Source: SBBV01 sp036555425 (GTDB taxonomy: Bacteria; Pseudomonadota; Alphaproteobacteria; Bin65). Taken from it: a DNA stretch of 41,246 nt. The position numbers and the translations under genes are program-made. The DNA lies in the NCBI GenBank assembly GCA_036555425.1, contig DATBLL010000124.1, positions 1-41,246 of the forward strand, given 5' to 3'. Each line of letters opens with the position of its first letter. The stretch's first letter is position 1. Under the pieces are notes generated by a model. That model was not told the origin of the DNA. It did not search any database and was given only the letters and a program-made list of their open reading frames with translations. This document shows positions 31,032-38,069 of this stretch, piece after piece.

Positions 31032-32396
31032 CTAAAACGCGCGCTCGACGAAGATGGGATCGATATTGCCGTTCCAGCGCGTGTGATAGGCCTCGAGCAA
31101 TTCCTCGGCAAAGGTGACGTTCTTCTCGGCCGCCGCCTGGATGTCGTTCAGGAACGCGGTTTCGTCCTGGCCGATGCGGTCGTTCTTGGCGCGGCTCTTC
31201 AGGCCCTCGCGCGCGAGGGCAAGCATGCGGAGCGCCAGGTCGCGCGCGGTTTCGTTGCGGAACTTCGCCTTGAAGCCCTGCTTCGGCACGGCCTTGTGGA
31301 GCGCGTCGCGCTCGGCGGCGCTCCAGCCCTTGACCATGTCCCAGGCGGCATCGAGCGCGGTCTGGTCGTAGAGGAGGCCCACCCACAGCGCCGGCAGCGA
31401 ACAAAGACTCCGCCAGCGCCCGCCATCGGCGCCGCGCATTTCGAGATACTTCTTGAGTCGCGCCTCGGGGAACAGCGTCGTCAAATGATCGGCCCAATCC
31501 GAGAGGCTGGGGCGCACGCCGGCGAGGTTGTGGAGGCGCCCCGCCATGAACGCGCGAAACGATTGGCCCGAGACGTCGACGTACTTTCCGCCGCGGTAGA
31601 CGAAATACATCGGCACGTCGAGCGCGTAGTCGACGTAGCGCTCGAAGCCCATGCCGTCTTCGAACGCGAACGGGATGAGGCCGGTGCGGTCGGGGTCGGT
31701 GTCGGTCCAGATGTGCTGGCGATAGGAGAGATAGCCGTTGGGCTTGCCTTCGGTGAACGGCGAATTGGCGAAGAGGGCCGAGGCCACGGGCTGCAGCGCG
31801 AGGGCCACGCGCAGCTTCTTCACCATGTCGGCTTCGGAGGAGAAATCGAGGTTCACCTGCACCGTGCAGGTGCGCAGCATCATGTCGTGGCCGAGTCTTC
31901 CCCGCTTCGGCATATATTCGCGCATGATCTTGTAGCGGCCCTTCGGCATCCACGGCACATCCTCGCGCCGCCATTTGGGATCGAAGCCGAGGCCCAACAG
32001 GCCCGCGCCGATTTCGTTGCAGATCGCCTTGGCCTCGGCCAAGTGCGTATGCACCTCGTCGCAGGTTTGGTGGATGGTTTCGAGCGGCGCCCCCGAGAGC
32101 TCGAGCTGCCCGCCCGGCTCGAGGCTGATCGCGGCTTTGCCCTTGACCGCGCCAATCAGCGTCTCGCCTTCCTTGATCGGTTGCCAGCCGAAGCGGAAAA
32201 AGCCCTGGAGCAGCGCCTTGATGCCGTTCGGCCCCTCATAGGGCAGGCGCCTGAGCGTCTTCTGGTCGAACGCGAACTTCTCGTGCTCGGTGCCGACGCG
32301 CCACTGCGGGCGCGGCTTCGCCCCCGCCTCGAGATAGGCGACGAGCTGATCGCGGCTTTCGATGGGGGTGGTGTCGGCGGCGGCAGGAACGGACAT
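31032..32396 (-). CDS. gshA: Glutamate-cysteine ligase, plant/alphaproteobacterial type
   Basis: This 454-residue enzyme makes gamma-glutamylcysteine, the first step of glutathione synthesis. It matches the plant-type (GCS2-like) group: WRVGTEHEKFAFD, PNGIKALLQGFFRFGWQPIKEGETLIGAVKGKAAISLEPGGQLELSGAPLETIHQTCDEVHTHL, and MLRTCTVQVNLDFSSEADMVKKLRVALALQPVASALFANSPF. ATG 32396 precedes MSVPAAADTTPIE; a longer form adds unrelated residues. The next genes handle persulfides and glutathione conjugation, so this is a thiol-metabolism neighbourhood. A 240-bp gap with a repeat separates it from the next gene. Confidence 0.95.
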   Translation of the reverse strand: MSVPAAADTTPIESRDQLVAYLEAGAKPRPQWRVGTEHEKFAFDQKTLRRLPYEGPNGIKALLQGFFRFGWQPIKEGETLIGAVKGKAAISLEPGGQLELSGAPLETIHQTCDEVHTHLAEAKAICNEIGAGLLGLGFDPKWRREDVPWMPKGRYKIMREYMPKRGRLGHDMMLRTCTVQVNLDFSSEADMVKKLRVALALQPVASALFANSPFTEGKPNGYLSYRQHIWTDTDPDRTGLIPFAFEDGMGFERYVDYALDVPMYFVYRGGKYVDVSGQSFRAFMAGRLHNLAGVRPSLSDWADHLTTLFPEARLKKYLEMRGADGGRWRSLCSLPALWVGLLYDQTALDAAWDMVKGWSAAERDALHKAVPKQGFKAKFRNETARDLALRMLALAREGLKSRAKNDRIGQDETAFLNDIQAAAEKNVTFAEELLEAYHTRWNGNIDPIFVERAF

Positions 32397-32504
32397 GGCC
32401 GCGTAATTAGTAGGCGAAATCGAATATGTCCATCGTGACGGCCGCGCAGGCCCTGTATGCGGGCCACCGCAAGATACAGGAAGGCGGGGAGACACGAAGG
32501 AAGG

Positions 32505-32610
32505 TTCACGACCAAGACACGAAGGCAGCAGGAAGAATCAGGAATGCGCGCCGCAGGGGCGCCATCGCTTTTCTTGGCGCCTTGGTGCCTCCGTGCCCTG
32601 GCGGTGAAGC
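32505..32610. repeat. CCAAGACACGAAG / CTTGGTG inverted repeat (copy E2)
   Basis: The left arm holds TCACGACCAAGACACGAAGG. The right arm holds TTCTTGGCGCCTTGGTGCC and ends in GGCGGTGAAG. The first 18 bases are shared with the copy at 11860-11888. The centre differs (GCGCGCCGCAGGGGCGCC instead of CCGGCC-TCT-GGCCGG). It fills the gap upstream of gshA and after the hydrolase. Confidence 0.82.
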
Positions 32611-32636
32611 TTCTCCCCACCTCCCTGCGATTTTCG

Positions 32637-33563
32637 TTAGATTTGGTTGAGCGGAATCTTGAGATAGGCGGTGCCGTTGGCCTCGGGCGGCGGCGGCTGG
32701 CCGGCGCGCACGTTCACCTGCACCGAGGGAAACAAGAGGTTCGGCACGGCGAGGCCGGCGTCGCGCCGCGTCCGCATCGCGACGAACTCGGCTTCGCTGA
32801 TGCCGTCGCGCACGTGGACGTTGTCCGCGCGCTCGGCGGCGACGGTGGTCTCCCAGGCGAAACGCTCGCGCCCGGGCGCCTTGTAGTCGTGGCAGAGAAA
32901 CAGCCGCGTCTTCGGCGGTAGATCGAGCACGCGGCGGATGGAGCGATAGAGCGTCGCCGCGTCGCCGCCGGGAAAGTCCGCGCGCGCCGTGCCGAAATCG
33001 GGCATGAAGATCGTATCGCCGACGAACGCCGCATTCCCGACGACATAGGTGACGCAGGCCGGCGTGTGCCCGGGCGTGTGGAGCACGCGCGCTTCGAGCG
33101 CGCCGATGCGGAACGTGTCGCGGCCCTTGAACAGGCGGTCGAACTGGCGCCCGTCGGTGGCGAAGCCGGGCTCGAAATTGAACAGGGCCGCGAAGGTCTT
33201 CTGCACGCGGCCGATCTCGGCACCGATCGCGACCTTGGCGCCGAGCTTGCCGCGGAGATAGGCGGCGGCACTCAAGTGGTCGGCATGGGCGTGGGTCTCG
33301 AGGATCCATTCGACCGCGAGCCCGCGCTCCTGGACATAGGCCGCGAGCGCGTCGGCCGCCTTCGTGCTCGTGCGCCCCGACGCGGCGTCGTAGTCGAGCA
33401 CCGGATCGACGATGGCGGCGGCCGGCCCCGCGGGCTCGCGCACGACGTGGGTCGCGGTGAAGGTGGGCTCGTGGAAGAAGGTGGCGACGACGGGGTTCAT
33501 CGCGGTCTCCCGCGCTCCGGATTTGGCGCGGCGCGGCGTCGTCGTGGTTGCGTGCGAACGCAT
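32637..33563 (-). CDS. Metallo-beta-lactamase fold hydrolase, Blh/ETHE1-like (persulfide dioxygenase type)
   Basis: This 308-residue protein has the MBL metal motif LETHAHADHLSAAAYL (HxHxDH), HTPGHTPACVTYVV, FVGDTIFMPDFGTARADFPGGDAATLYRS and LFLCHDYKAPG. The order fits the Blh/ETHE1 branch, which oxidises glutathione persulfide to sulfite. It is divergent from an ArsR-family sulfur sensor and a rhodanese, the partners seen for Blh in BigR regulons. AAGGAG lies 7 bases before ATG 33563. ATG 33500 (at MNPVVATFF) also has a ribosome site and matches the usual family start, so the first 21 residues may be dispensable. Confidence 0.88.
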   Translation of the reverse strand: MRSHATTTTPRRAKSGARETAMNPVVATFFHEPTFTATHVVREPAGPAAAIVDPVLDYDAASGRTSTKAADALAAYVQERGLAVEWILETHAHADHLSAAAYLRGKLGAKVAIGAEIGRVQKTFAALFNFEPGFATDGRQFDRLFKGRDTFRIGALEARVLHTPGHTPACVTYVVGNAAFVGDTIFMPDFGTARADFPGGDAATLYRSIRRVLDLPPKTRLFLCHDYKAPGRERFAWETTVAAERADNVHVRDGISEAEFVAMRTRRDAGLAVPNLLFPSVQVNVRAGQPPPPEANGTAYLKIPLNQI

Positions 33564-33606
33564 GGCTTGCTCCTTTTGGCCGCAGGGCCCCGTGCGCCTT
33601 GGCTGC

Positions 33607-33634
33607 TTGACAACGTATTCAATGCTTATAGATT
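33607..33634 (+). promoter_or_regulatory. Promoter of the sulfur-sensor operon
   Basis: TTGACA (33607-33612) is a perfect -35. TAGATT (33629-33634) with 16 bp spacing, or TATAGA (33627-33632) with 14 bp, could be the -10. The operator at 33632-33647 overlaps the -10 region, so binding should block polymerase. Confidence 0.55.
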
Positions 33635-33647
33635 AGCAATATCTAAT
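33632..33647. promoter_or_regulatory. AT-rich operator of the ArsR-type regulator
   Basis: ATTAG-N6-CTAAT is an AT-rich palindrome in a GC-rich region, 15 bp before the regulator ATG. BigR/SqrR-type ArsR regulators bind AT-rich palindromes in their own promoters. It may also control the divergent hydrolase, whose gene starts 68 bp away. Confidence 0.6.
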
Positions 33648-33662
33648 TTAACGGCCTCGAAT

Positions 33663-34025
33663 ATGTCGCAGATGGACCTGGCTTTGATGGAGCGGGCCGC
33701 CGGGCGGGCGGCGGGCCTGATGCGCGCGCTCGCCAACGAGCACCGGCTGCTCATCCTCTGCCAGCTCGCCGCCGGCGAGCGCGGCGTGGGCGAGCTCGTC
33801 GAGGCCGTCGGGCTCTCGCAATCCGCGGTTTCGCAGCACCTGGCGCGCCTGCGCGCCGAGGGGCTGGTCAAGACGCGGCGCGCGGCCCAGGCCATCTTCT
33901 ATTCGCTCGCCTCGGACGAGGTCAGCCGCGTCATCGCGACGCTCTACGCCATCTACTGCCCCGGCCGCGGCGCGCGGGGCTGCGGCCCCGCCGCCAATCC
34001 ACAACCGCGGAAACCACGCCCATGA
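33663..34025 (+). CDS. ArsR-family BigR/SqrR-type sulfane-sulfur sensor
   Basis: This 120-residue winged-helix regulator matches BigR/SqrR: ALANEHRLLILCQLAAGERGVGELVEAVGLSQSAVSQHLARLRAEGLVKTRRAAQAIFYSL, then VIATLYAIYCPG. The paired cysteines Cys33 (in ILCQL) and Cys99 (in AIYC) are in the places where these proteins form a tri- or tetrasulfide with hydrogen persulfide and release DNA. A third Cys107 follows. The start has no strong ribosome site. Its stop overlaps the rhodanese ATG (ATGA). It probably represses this operon and the divergent hydrolase until sulfide stress. Confidence 0.9.
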   Translation: MSQMDLALMERAAGRAAGLMRALANEHRLLILCQLAAGERGVGELVEAVGLSQSAVSQHLARLRAEGLVKTRRAAQAIFYSLASDEVSRVIATLYAIYCPGRGARGCGPAANPQPRKPRP

Positions 34026-34348
34026 CCCGGCGAATCGATCTCATGCCGCTCATGCCGGCCGAGGCGAAAGCCCTCGTCGATGCGGGCAAGGCGATCCTCG
34101 TCGACATCCGCGAGGCTAACGAATACGCGCGCGAGCGCATCGACGGCGCGTCGCTGGCGCCGCTGTCGCGGTTGGGCGCGGGCGACCGGATCACGCCGGC
34201 CGGCGGAAAGTTCGTGATCTTCCACTGCCAGTCCGGCATGCGCACCGCGGGCAATGCGCGCCGCCTCGCCGGCGCCTGCGCGGGCGAGGCCTATGTGCTG
34301 GCGGGCGGGATCAACGCCTGGAAGGCCGCGGGCCTGCCCACGGCCTGA
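34022..34348 (+). CDS. Single-domain rhodanese (sulfurtransferase)
   Basis: This 108-residue protein has VDIREANEYARERIDGA, the active-site loop FHCQSGMRTAGNA with Cys69, and YVLAGGINAWKAAGLP. It moves sulfane sulfur between thiosulfate, glutathione persulfide and acceptors. The CQSGMR loop has the six-residue length of single-domain rhodaneses. Its ATG overlaps the sensor's stop, so both are made together. With the divergent hydrolase it would convert persulfides to thiosulfate or sulfite. Confidence 0.93.
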   Translation: MTRRIDLMPLMPAEAKALVDAGKAILVDIREANEYARERIDGASLAPLSRLGAGDRITPAGGKFVIFHCQSGMRTAGNARRLAGACAGEAYVLAGGINAWKAAGLPTA

Positions 34349-34370
34349 TCGGATCCGGCGCGAGAACAAG

Positions 34371-34535
34371 GAAGGGTTCAACCCCGGAGGTCACGGACGC
34401 TCGACACAAAGGCCGAGCTTCGGGCGAAGCAAAGCTTCGCCCGTAAGCTCGCTTCGCGAGCGACCGCGAAGCGAGCGACCGCGCCGCGGGCGCGTGTTGC
34501 TTTCTCGGTGTCCTCCGTGCCCTTCGTGGCTTATC
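34371..34535. repeat. CGGAGG/CCTCCG-type inverted repeat with strong hairpins (copy E3)
   Basis: Inner stems are CGGGCGAAGC-AAA-GCTTCGCCCG (34421-34443, 10 bp) and GCTCGCTTCGCG with CGCGAAGCGAGC (34447-34476, 12 bp). Outer ends (CGGAGGTCACGGAC and GTGTCCTCCGTG) are only partly complementary. It follows the rhodanese stop by 22 bp and likely ends that operon. It resembles copies E1 and E2 in layout rather than in exact sequence. Confidence 0.6.
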
Positions 34536-34567
34536 GTCTCCCATCCAACAGTCGGATTTCTTCGCCC

Positions 34568-35188
34568 ATGAAGCTCATCGGCCGCAATCTCTCGCCCTAC
34601 ACGCGCCGCGTCGCCATCGCGATGAACATCCTCGGCGTGAAGCACGAGCGCGAATACCTTTCGCCCTGGCAGGAGGCGCAGGCGAAGGACATCGCCGCCG
34701 CGAACCCGCTGAAGCGCGTGCCGATCATGGTCCTCGACGACGGCGAGAGGCTGATCGAAAGCGGCGCGATGCTCGATTATCTGATGGAACGCGCCGGCGC
34801 CGCCAAGGCGCTGATCCCGGCCGCGGGCAAGGACCGCCGCGCGTGCCTCCGCATCATGGCGATCGGCACCGGCATCCTCGACAAGGGCGTGGCCGCGTTC
34901 TACGAGCGCACGAAGCGCCCGGCCGAGAAGGTGCATCAGCCCTGGCACGATCATCTCGCGAGCCAAGTGGCCGGCGGCTTGAAGGCGCTCGAGGCGCTGC
35001 CGATGACGCCGTGGTTCCTCGGCGACAAGATGACGATGGCCGATGTCACTGCCGCCGTCGCCGTCACCTTCCTCAAGAAGACGAACCCGGCGCTGTTCCC
35101 GGCCGGCGCCTATCCCAAGTTGGAGGCCCTCGCGGCCAAGTGCGAGGCGATGCCGGCCTTCCAATCCTCGCCACTCGAGACACCCTAG
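34568..35188 (+). CDS. Glutathione S-transferase family protein
   Basis: This 206-residue protein has an N-terminal thioredoxin-like domain (KLIGRNLSPYTRRVAIAMNILGVKHE). The glutathione-binding segment is ANPLKRVPIMVLDDGERLIESGAMLDYL, with cis-Pro in VP and the Glu-Ser pair. A helical C-terminal domain carries DKMTMADVTAAVAVTFL. The active-site region SPYTRR suggests a Ser rather than a Cys or Tyr enzyme. ATG 34568 opens the domain; longer starts lie in the repeat. It lies next to gshA and sulfur-stress genes, suggesting conjugation or disulfide handling with glutathione. Confidence 0.9.
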   Translation: MKLIGRNLSPYTRRVAIAMNILGVKHEREYLSPWQEAQAKDIAAANPLKRVPIMVLDDGERLIESGAMLDYLMERAGAAKALIPAAGKDRRACLRIMAIGTGILDKGVAAFYERTKRPAEKVHQPWHDHLASQVAGGLKALEALPMTPWFLGDKMTMADVTAAVAVTFLKKTNPALFPAGAYPKLEALAAKCEAMPAFQSSPLETP

Positions 35189-35278
35189 CTGCGCCGCCTT
35201 CGCTGCAGCGCAGTATGCGCGCCCCCGCGGGGTGGCGGCGGGCGGCGCGCCGTGCGATGGTCTGGGGCGGTTGCCGCG

Positions 35279-35731
35279 ATGGAACAATTTCCCTTCAAGA
35301 CGCGCGTCGTCAGGGAAAGCTACGAATACTGGCTCGGCAAATGTCAGGGCGGTCGCCTGCCGCGCCGCCGGGACATCCGGCCCGAGGAAATCGCCCGCCT
35401 GCTGCCGAACATCTTCCTCGTCGACGTCGTCGGCGATCCGCCCGTGTTCAAGTTCCGCCTCGTCGGCACGAAGATCACCGAATGGGCCGCGGGCGAGTAC
35501 ACCGGCGTGACCGTCAACGAGGCCGAATACGGGCCCAACTGGCGCCGCGTCTACGACAGCTACCTCGAGGCGGTGCATAGGCGCGCGCCGGTCTACTCGG
35601 AATATTCGGCGCCGTGGAAGGAGCGCGAATTCCTCTTCTACGAGCGCATCATCGCGCCGCTCTCCGACGACGGCGTAACCGTCAACATGCTCTTCGGTGC
35701 GCTCGATGTGGTATCGCGGTCGGTGGCCTGA
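35279..35731 (+). CDS. PAS_5 domain protein
   Basis: This 150-residue single-domain protein matches the PAS_5 family: YEYWLGKCQGGRLPRRRDIRPEEIARLLPNIFLVDVV, FKFRLVGTKITEWAAGEYTGVTVNE, and FLFYERIIAPLSDDGVTVNMLFGALDV. The short alphaproteobacterial family is widespread and of unknown signal; there is no output domain. It may bind a small ligand and act through a partner. ATG 35279 matches the conserved start. It lies between the GST and the MetE-like gene and shows no overlap with either. Confidence 0.85.
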   Translation: MEQFPFKTRVVRESYEYWLGKCQGGRLPRRRDIRPEEIARLLPNIFLVDVVGDPPVFKFRLVGTKITEWAAGEYTGVTVNEAEYGPNWRRVYDSYLEAVHRRAPVYSEYSAPWKEREFLFYERIIAPLSDDGVTVNMLFGALDVVSRSVA

Positions 35732-35825
35732 GGCGCGTCCGCTGCACGGACAGGGCCGGTCCACGGTGTAGGCAGCGCTCGCACCCATTCCCTAGGGTCC
35801 GCGCAACGAAACGAGGGGAACCGCC

Positions 35826-36950
35826 ATGGCCGAAACCGCCGCCGAGCACGTCGATCATGTCGGCAGCCTGCTGCGCCCGCCCGCGCTGACCGCGGCGTGG
35901 TTCGCCGAGGAGCAGGGAAAAATTTCGGCCGCGCAATTGAAGGCGGAGCAAGACAAGGCGATCCGCGACGTGGTGAAGCTGCAGGAGGAGCTGGGTCTCG
36001 CCTTCGTCACCGATGGCGAGTTCCGCCGCGGCGGCTGGTCGCGCGGTTTCCTCTCCGCGGTCGAAGGCTTGGGCTTCAAGCCCTCGAAGCTCACCTTCCA
36101 CAACGACCAGGGCGTCGCCACCGCGGCGCCGGCGCCGGTCGCCGTGGGCAAGCTCAGGCAGAAGCGGCCCATCGTGGCCGACGACTACGCGTTCCTCGCC
36201 GGCAGCACGACGCGCCGCGCCAAGGTGACGATGCCGACGCCCTCGCACATGCATTTCGGCCATTTCGGCCAATGCTTCGACCGCAACGCCTACAAGAACA
36301 TCGACGCCTTCTTCGACGACTTGATCGACATCTACCGCGCCGAGATCTCTGACCTCGCCCGGCGCGGCTGCACCTTCCTGCAGCTCGACGAGGTGCCGCT
36401 GACCTTGCTCTGCGACGAGACCAATCGCGGCATCGCGCGGACAGAGGGCGACGATCCGGAGAAGCTCGTCGATCTCTACATCGATCTCATCAACCGCGCC
36501 GTCGCCGGCCGGCCGAAGACGATGCGCGTGGCGCTCCATCTCTGCCGCGGCAACATGCAGGGCCTCTGGATGGGCGACGGCGGCTACGCGCCCATCGCCG
36601 AGAAGCTGTTCAACCAGCTCGACGTCGATGCGTTCCTGATGGAATACGATTCGCCGCGCGCCGGCGATTTCGCGCCGCTGCGCCACCTGCCCAAGGGCAA
36701 GCGCGCCTATTTGGGGCTCGTCAGCACGAAAAACCCGGCGGTCGAAAGCGCGGATACGCTGCGCCGCATGCTCGACGCGGCGGGAAGGCATGCCTCCGCC
36801 GACCAGCTCGGCCTCTGCCCGCAATGCGGCTTCGCGAGCTCGGCGATGTCGAAATTCAACGTGCTCCCCAATCCCATGACGCCTGAGCTACAAAGGCAGA
36901 AGCTCGCGCGCCTCGTCGAGGTCGCCGGGCGGACATGGGGCAGCGCATGA
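35826..36950 (+). CDS. MetE C-terminal-like (cobalamin-independent) methyltransferase
   Basis: This 374-residue protein is the catalytic barrel alone (YxjG/YxjH-type). Features are DHVGSLLRPPAL, FVTDGEFRRGGW, PTPSHMHFGHFG and LQLDEVPLTLLCDE. The zinc ligands are visible in VALHLCRGN (His, Cys), the Glu in LMEYDSPRAGDF, and the Cys in GLCPQCGF. Such proteins transfer a methyl group to homocysteine or a related thiol; the natural donor is not folate-proven. It begins an operon with a GNAT protein (ATGA overlap) and a secreted protein. Confidence 0.88.
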   Translation: MAETAAEHVDHVGSLLRPPALTAAWFAEEQGKISAAQLKAEQDKAIRDVVKLQEELGLAFVTDGEFRRGGWSRGFLSAVEGLGFKPSKLTFHNDQGVATAAPAPVAVGKLRQKRPIVADDYAFLAGSTTRRAKVTMPTPSHMHFGHFGQCFDRNAYKNIDAFFDDLIDIYRAEISDLARRGCTFLQLDEVPLTLLCDETNRGIARTEGDDPEKLVDLYIDLINRAVAGRPKTMRVALHLCRGNMQGLWMGDGGYAPIAEKLFNQLDVDAFLMEYDSPRAGDFAPLRHLPKGKRAYLGLVSTKNPAVESADTLRRMLDAAGRHASADQLGLCPQCGFASSAMSKFNVLPNPMTPELQRQKLARLVEVAGRTWGSA

Positions 36951-37411
36951 GCGAGATCACGATCGTCAAGCCTGGGCCGCACGATCTGGACGGCTGGCGG
37001 CGCCTCTACGACGGCTACGCCAAATTCTACAAGCGCGAAATAAACGACGCGATCGCCGGTCGCGTCTGGGTCTGGGTCACGGCCGCCGAGCCGCACGGCC
37101 CCTGCGAGGGCCGCATCGCGCGCGCCGCAGACGGGCGCGTGGTGGGCCTCGCGCATTTCCGCGACATGGCGAGCCCGCTGCGCGGTGCTGTCGCCGGATT
37201 TCTCGACGACCTTTTCGTCGATCCGGCGTTTCGCGGGAAGAAAATCGGCCGCCTGCTGCTCGACGAGGTCGCCGCCATCGGCCGGGCGCGCGGCTGGCCC
37301 TTCTACCGCTGGCTCACCGCCGACGACAATTACCGCGCGCGCACGCTCTACGACCAGGCCGCCAAGCGCACGATGTGGATCACCTATCAGTACGATTTGG
37401 GATCGCGATGA
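36947..37411 (+). CDS. GNAT family N-acetyltransferase
   Basis: This 154-residue protein has the acetyl-CoA fold: ITIVKPGPHDLDGWRRLYDGYAKFY, FLDDLFVDPAFRGKKIGRLLLDEVAAIGRARGW (motif A with FRGKKIG), and WLTADDNYRARTLYDQAAKR (motif B). It acetylates an amine, but the substrate is not evident. The ATG overlaps the methyltransferase stop and its own stop overlaps the next ATG (both ATGA), so three genes are translated as one unit. Confidence 0.9.
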   Translation: MSEITIVKPGPHDLDGWRRLYDGYAKFYKREINDAIAGRVWVWVTAAEPHGPCEGRIARAADGRVVGLAHFRDMASPLRGAVAGFLDDLFVDPAFRGKKIGRLLLDEVAAIGRARGWPFYRWLTADDNYRARTLYDQAAKRTMWITYQYDLGSR

Positions 37412-37986
37412 ATAGCCGTTCGTCGGACGGCTCGTCGGCGGGCCGTGGATTGCGCAGAATGCCGACCGGGGCGCTTATACTGACGCTTGGGCTTTTCGCC
37501 GCCTCGCTCGCGCACGCCCAAGTCAACGAGGGCCGGTGCGAGAATCCGGCCCCTCCCTTCACGCTGACGGAGGGCAATCGGCTGCGCGGCGCGGAACTGG
37601 TGGCTCTGCTATCAGGCAAGGCAATGACGTATTTCCGGAAGTCGAAGGTAAACCGGGGGCAAAACAGATACCTGAAGCTGCACCGGCAGTTTCGACCGGA
37701 CGGATCGTCGCTTTTCACGTGCGAAATGGGGCCGTCGCTCAACGGGCCATGGCGCCCGTGCCGAAGAATAGCCACGGCCAGGAGTTCGGTCGAAGGGAAC
37801 CGTGAGATCGGTGTTTGGGAAACTCGCGAAGAGTCTGTCTGCTTTAAATTTGTCTCGCTCGGATCCGGCACGCCCCTGTGCTTCGCCATTCACCGCGAGG
37901 CAGGGCGATTCTACGCGAAGGTCACGCGTTCGGTCGGCAACTGCGTCGAGGGCGATTTTGCGATCGATCCACAGCCGGCGCGATAG
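37408..37986 (+). CDS. Exported cysteine-containing protein of unknown function
   Basis: This 192-residue protein has a signal peptide (TGALILTLGLFAASLAHA, cleavage near AHA-Q). Mature cysteines fall in GRCENPAPPF, LFTCEMG, WRPCRR, ESVCFKF, PLCFAI and GNCVEGD, so up to three disulfides are plausible. The segment LYFRKSKVNRGQNRY-like region (near residues 72-85) is basic and its codons are less GC-rich than the neighbours. I do not recognise the family. The ATG overlaps the GNAT stop. A secreted, disulfide-rich partner for a cytoplasmic acetyltransferase is odd, so the coupling may be fortuitous. Confidence 0.75.
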   Translation: MNSRSSDGSSAGRGLRRMPTGALILTLGLFAASLAHAQVNEGRCENPAPPFTLTEGNRLRGAELVALLSGKAMTYFRKSKVNRGQNRYLKLHRQFRPDGSSLFTCEMGPSLNGPWRPCRRIATARSSVEGNREIGVWETREESVCFKFVSLGSGTPLCFAIHREAGRFYAKVTRSVGNCVEGDFAIDPQPAR

Positions 37987-38069
37987 CGCCCGAGCGCTTT
38001 CGCGGGCGGCGCTGGCCATCGCCGCAACGTGCCTGGACCTTGCCTTTTTCGCCGCCTAGCGTCGCCGGA

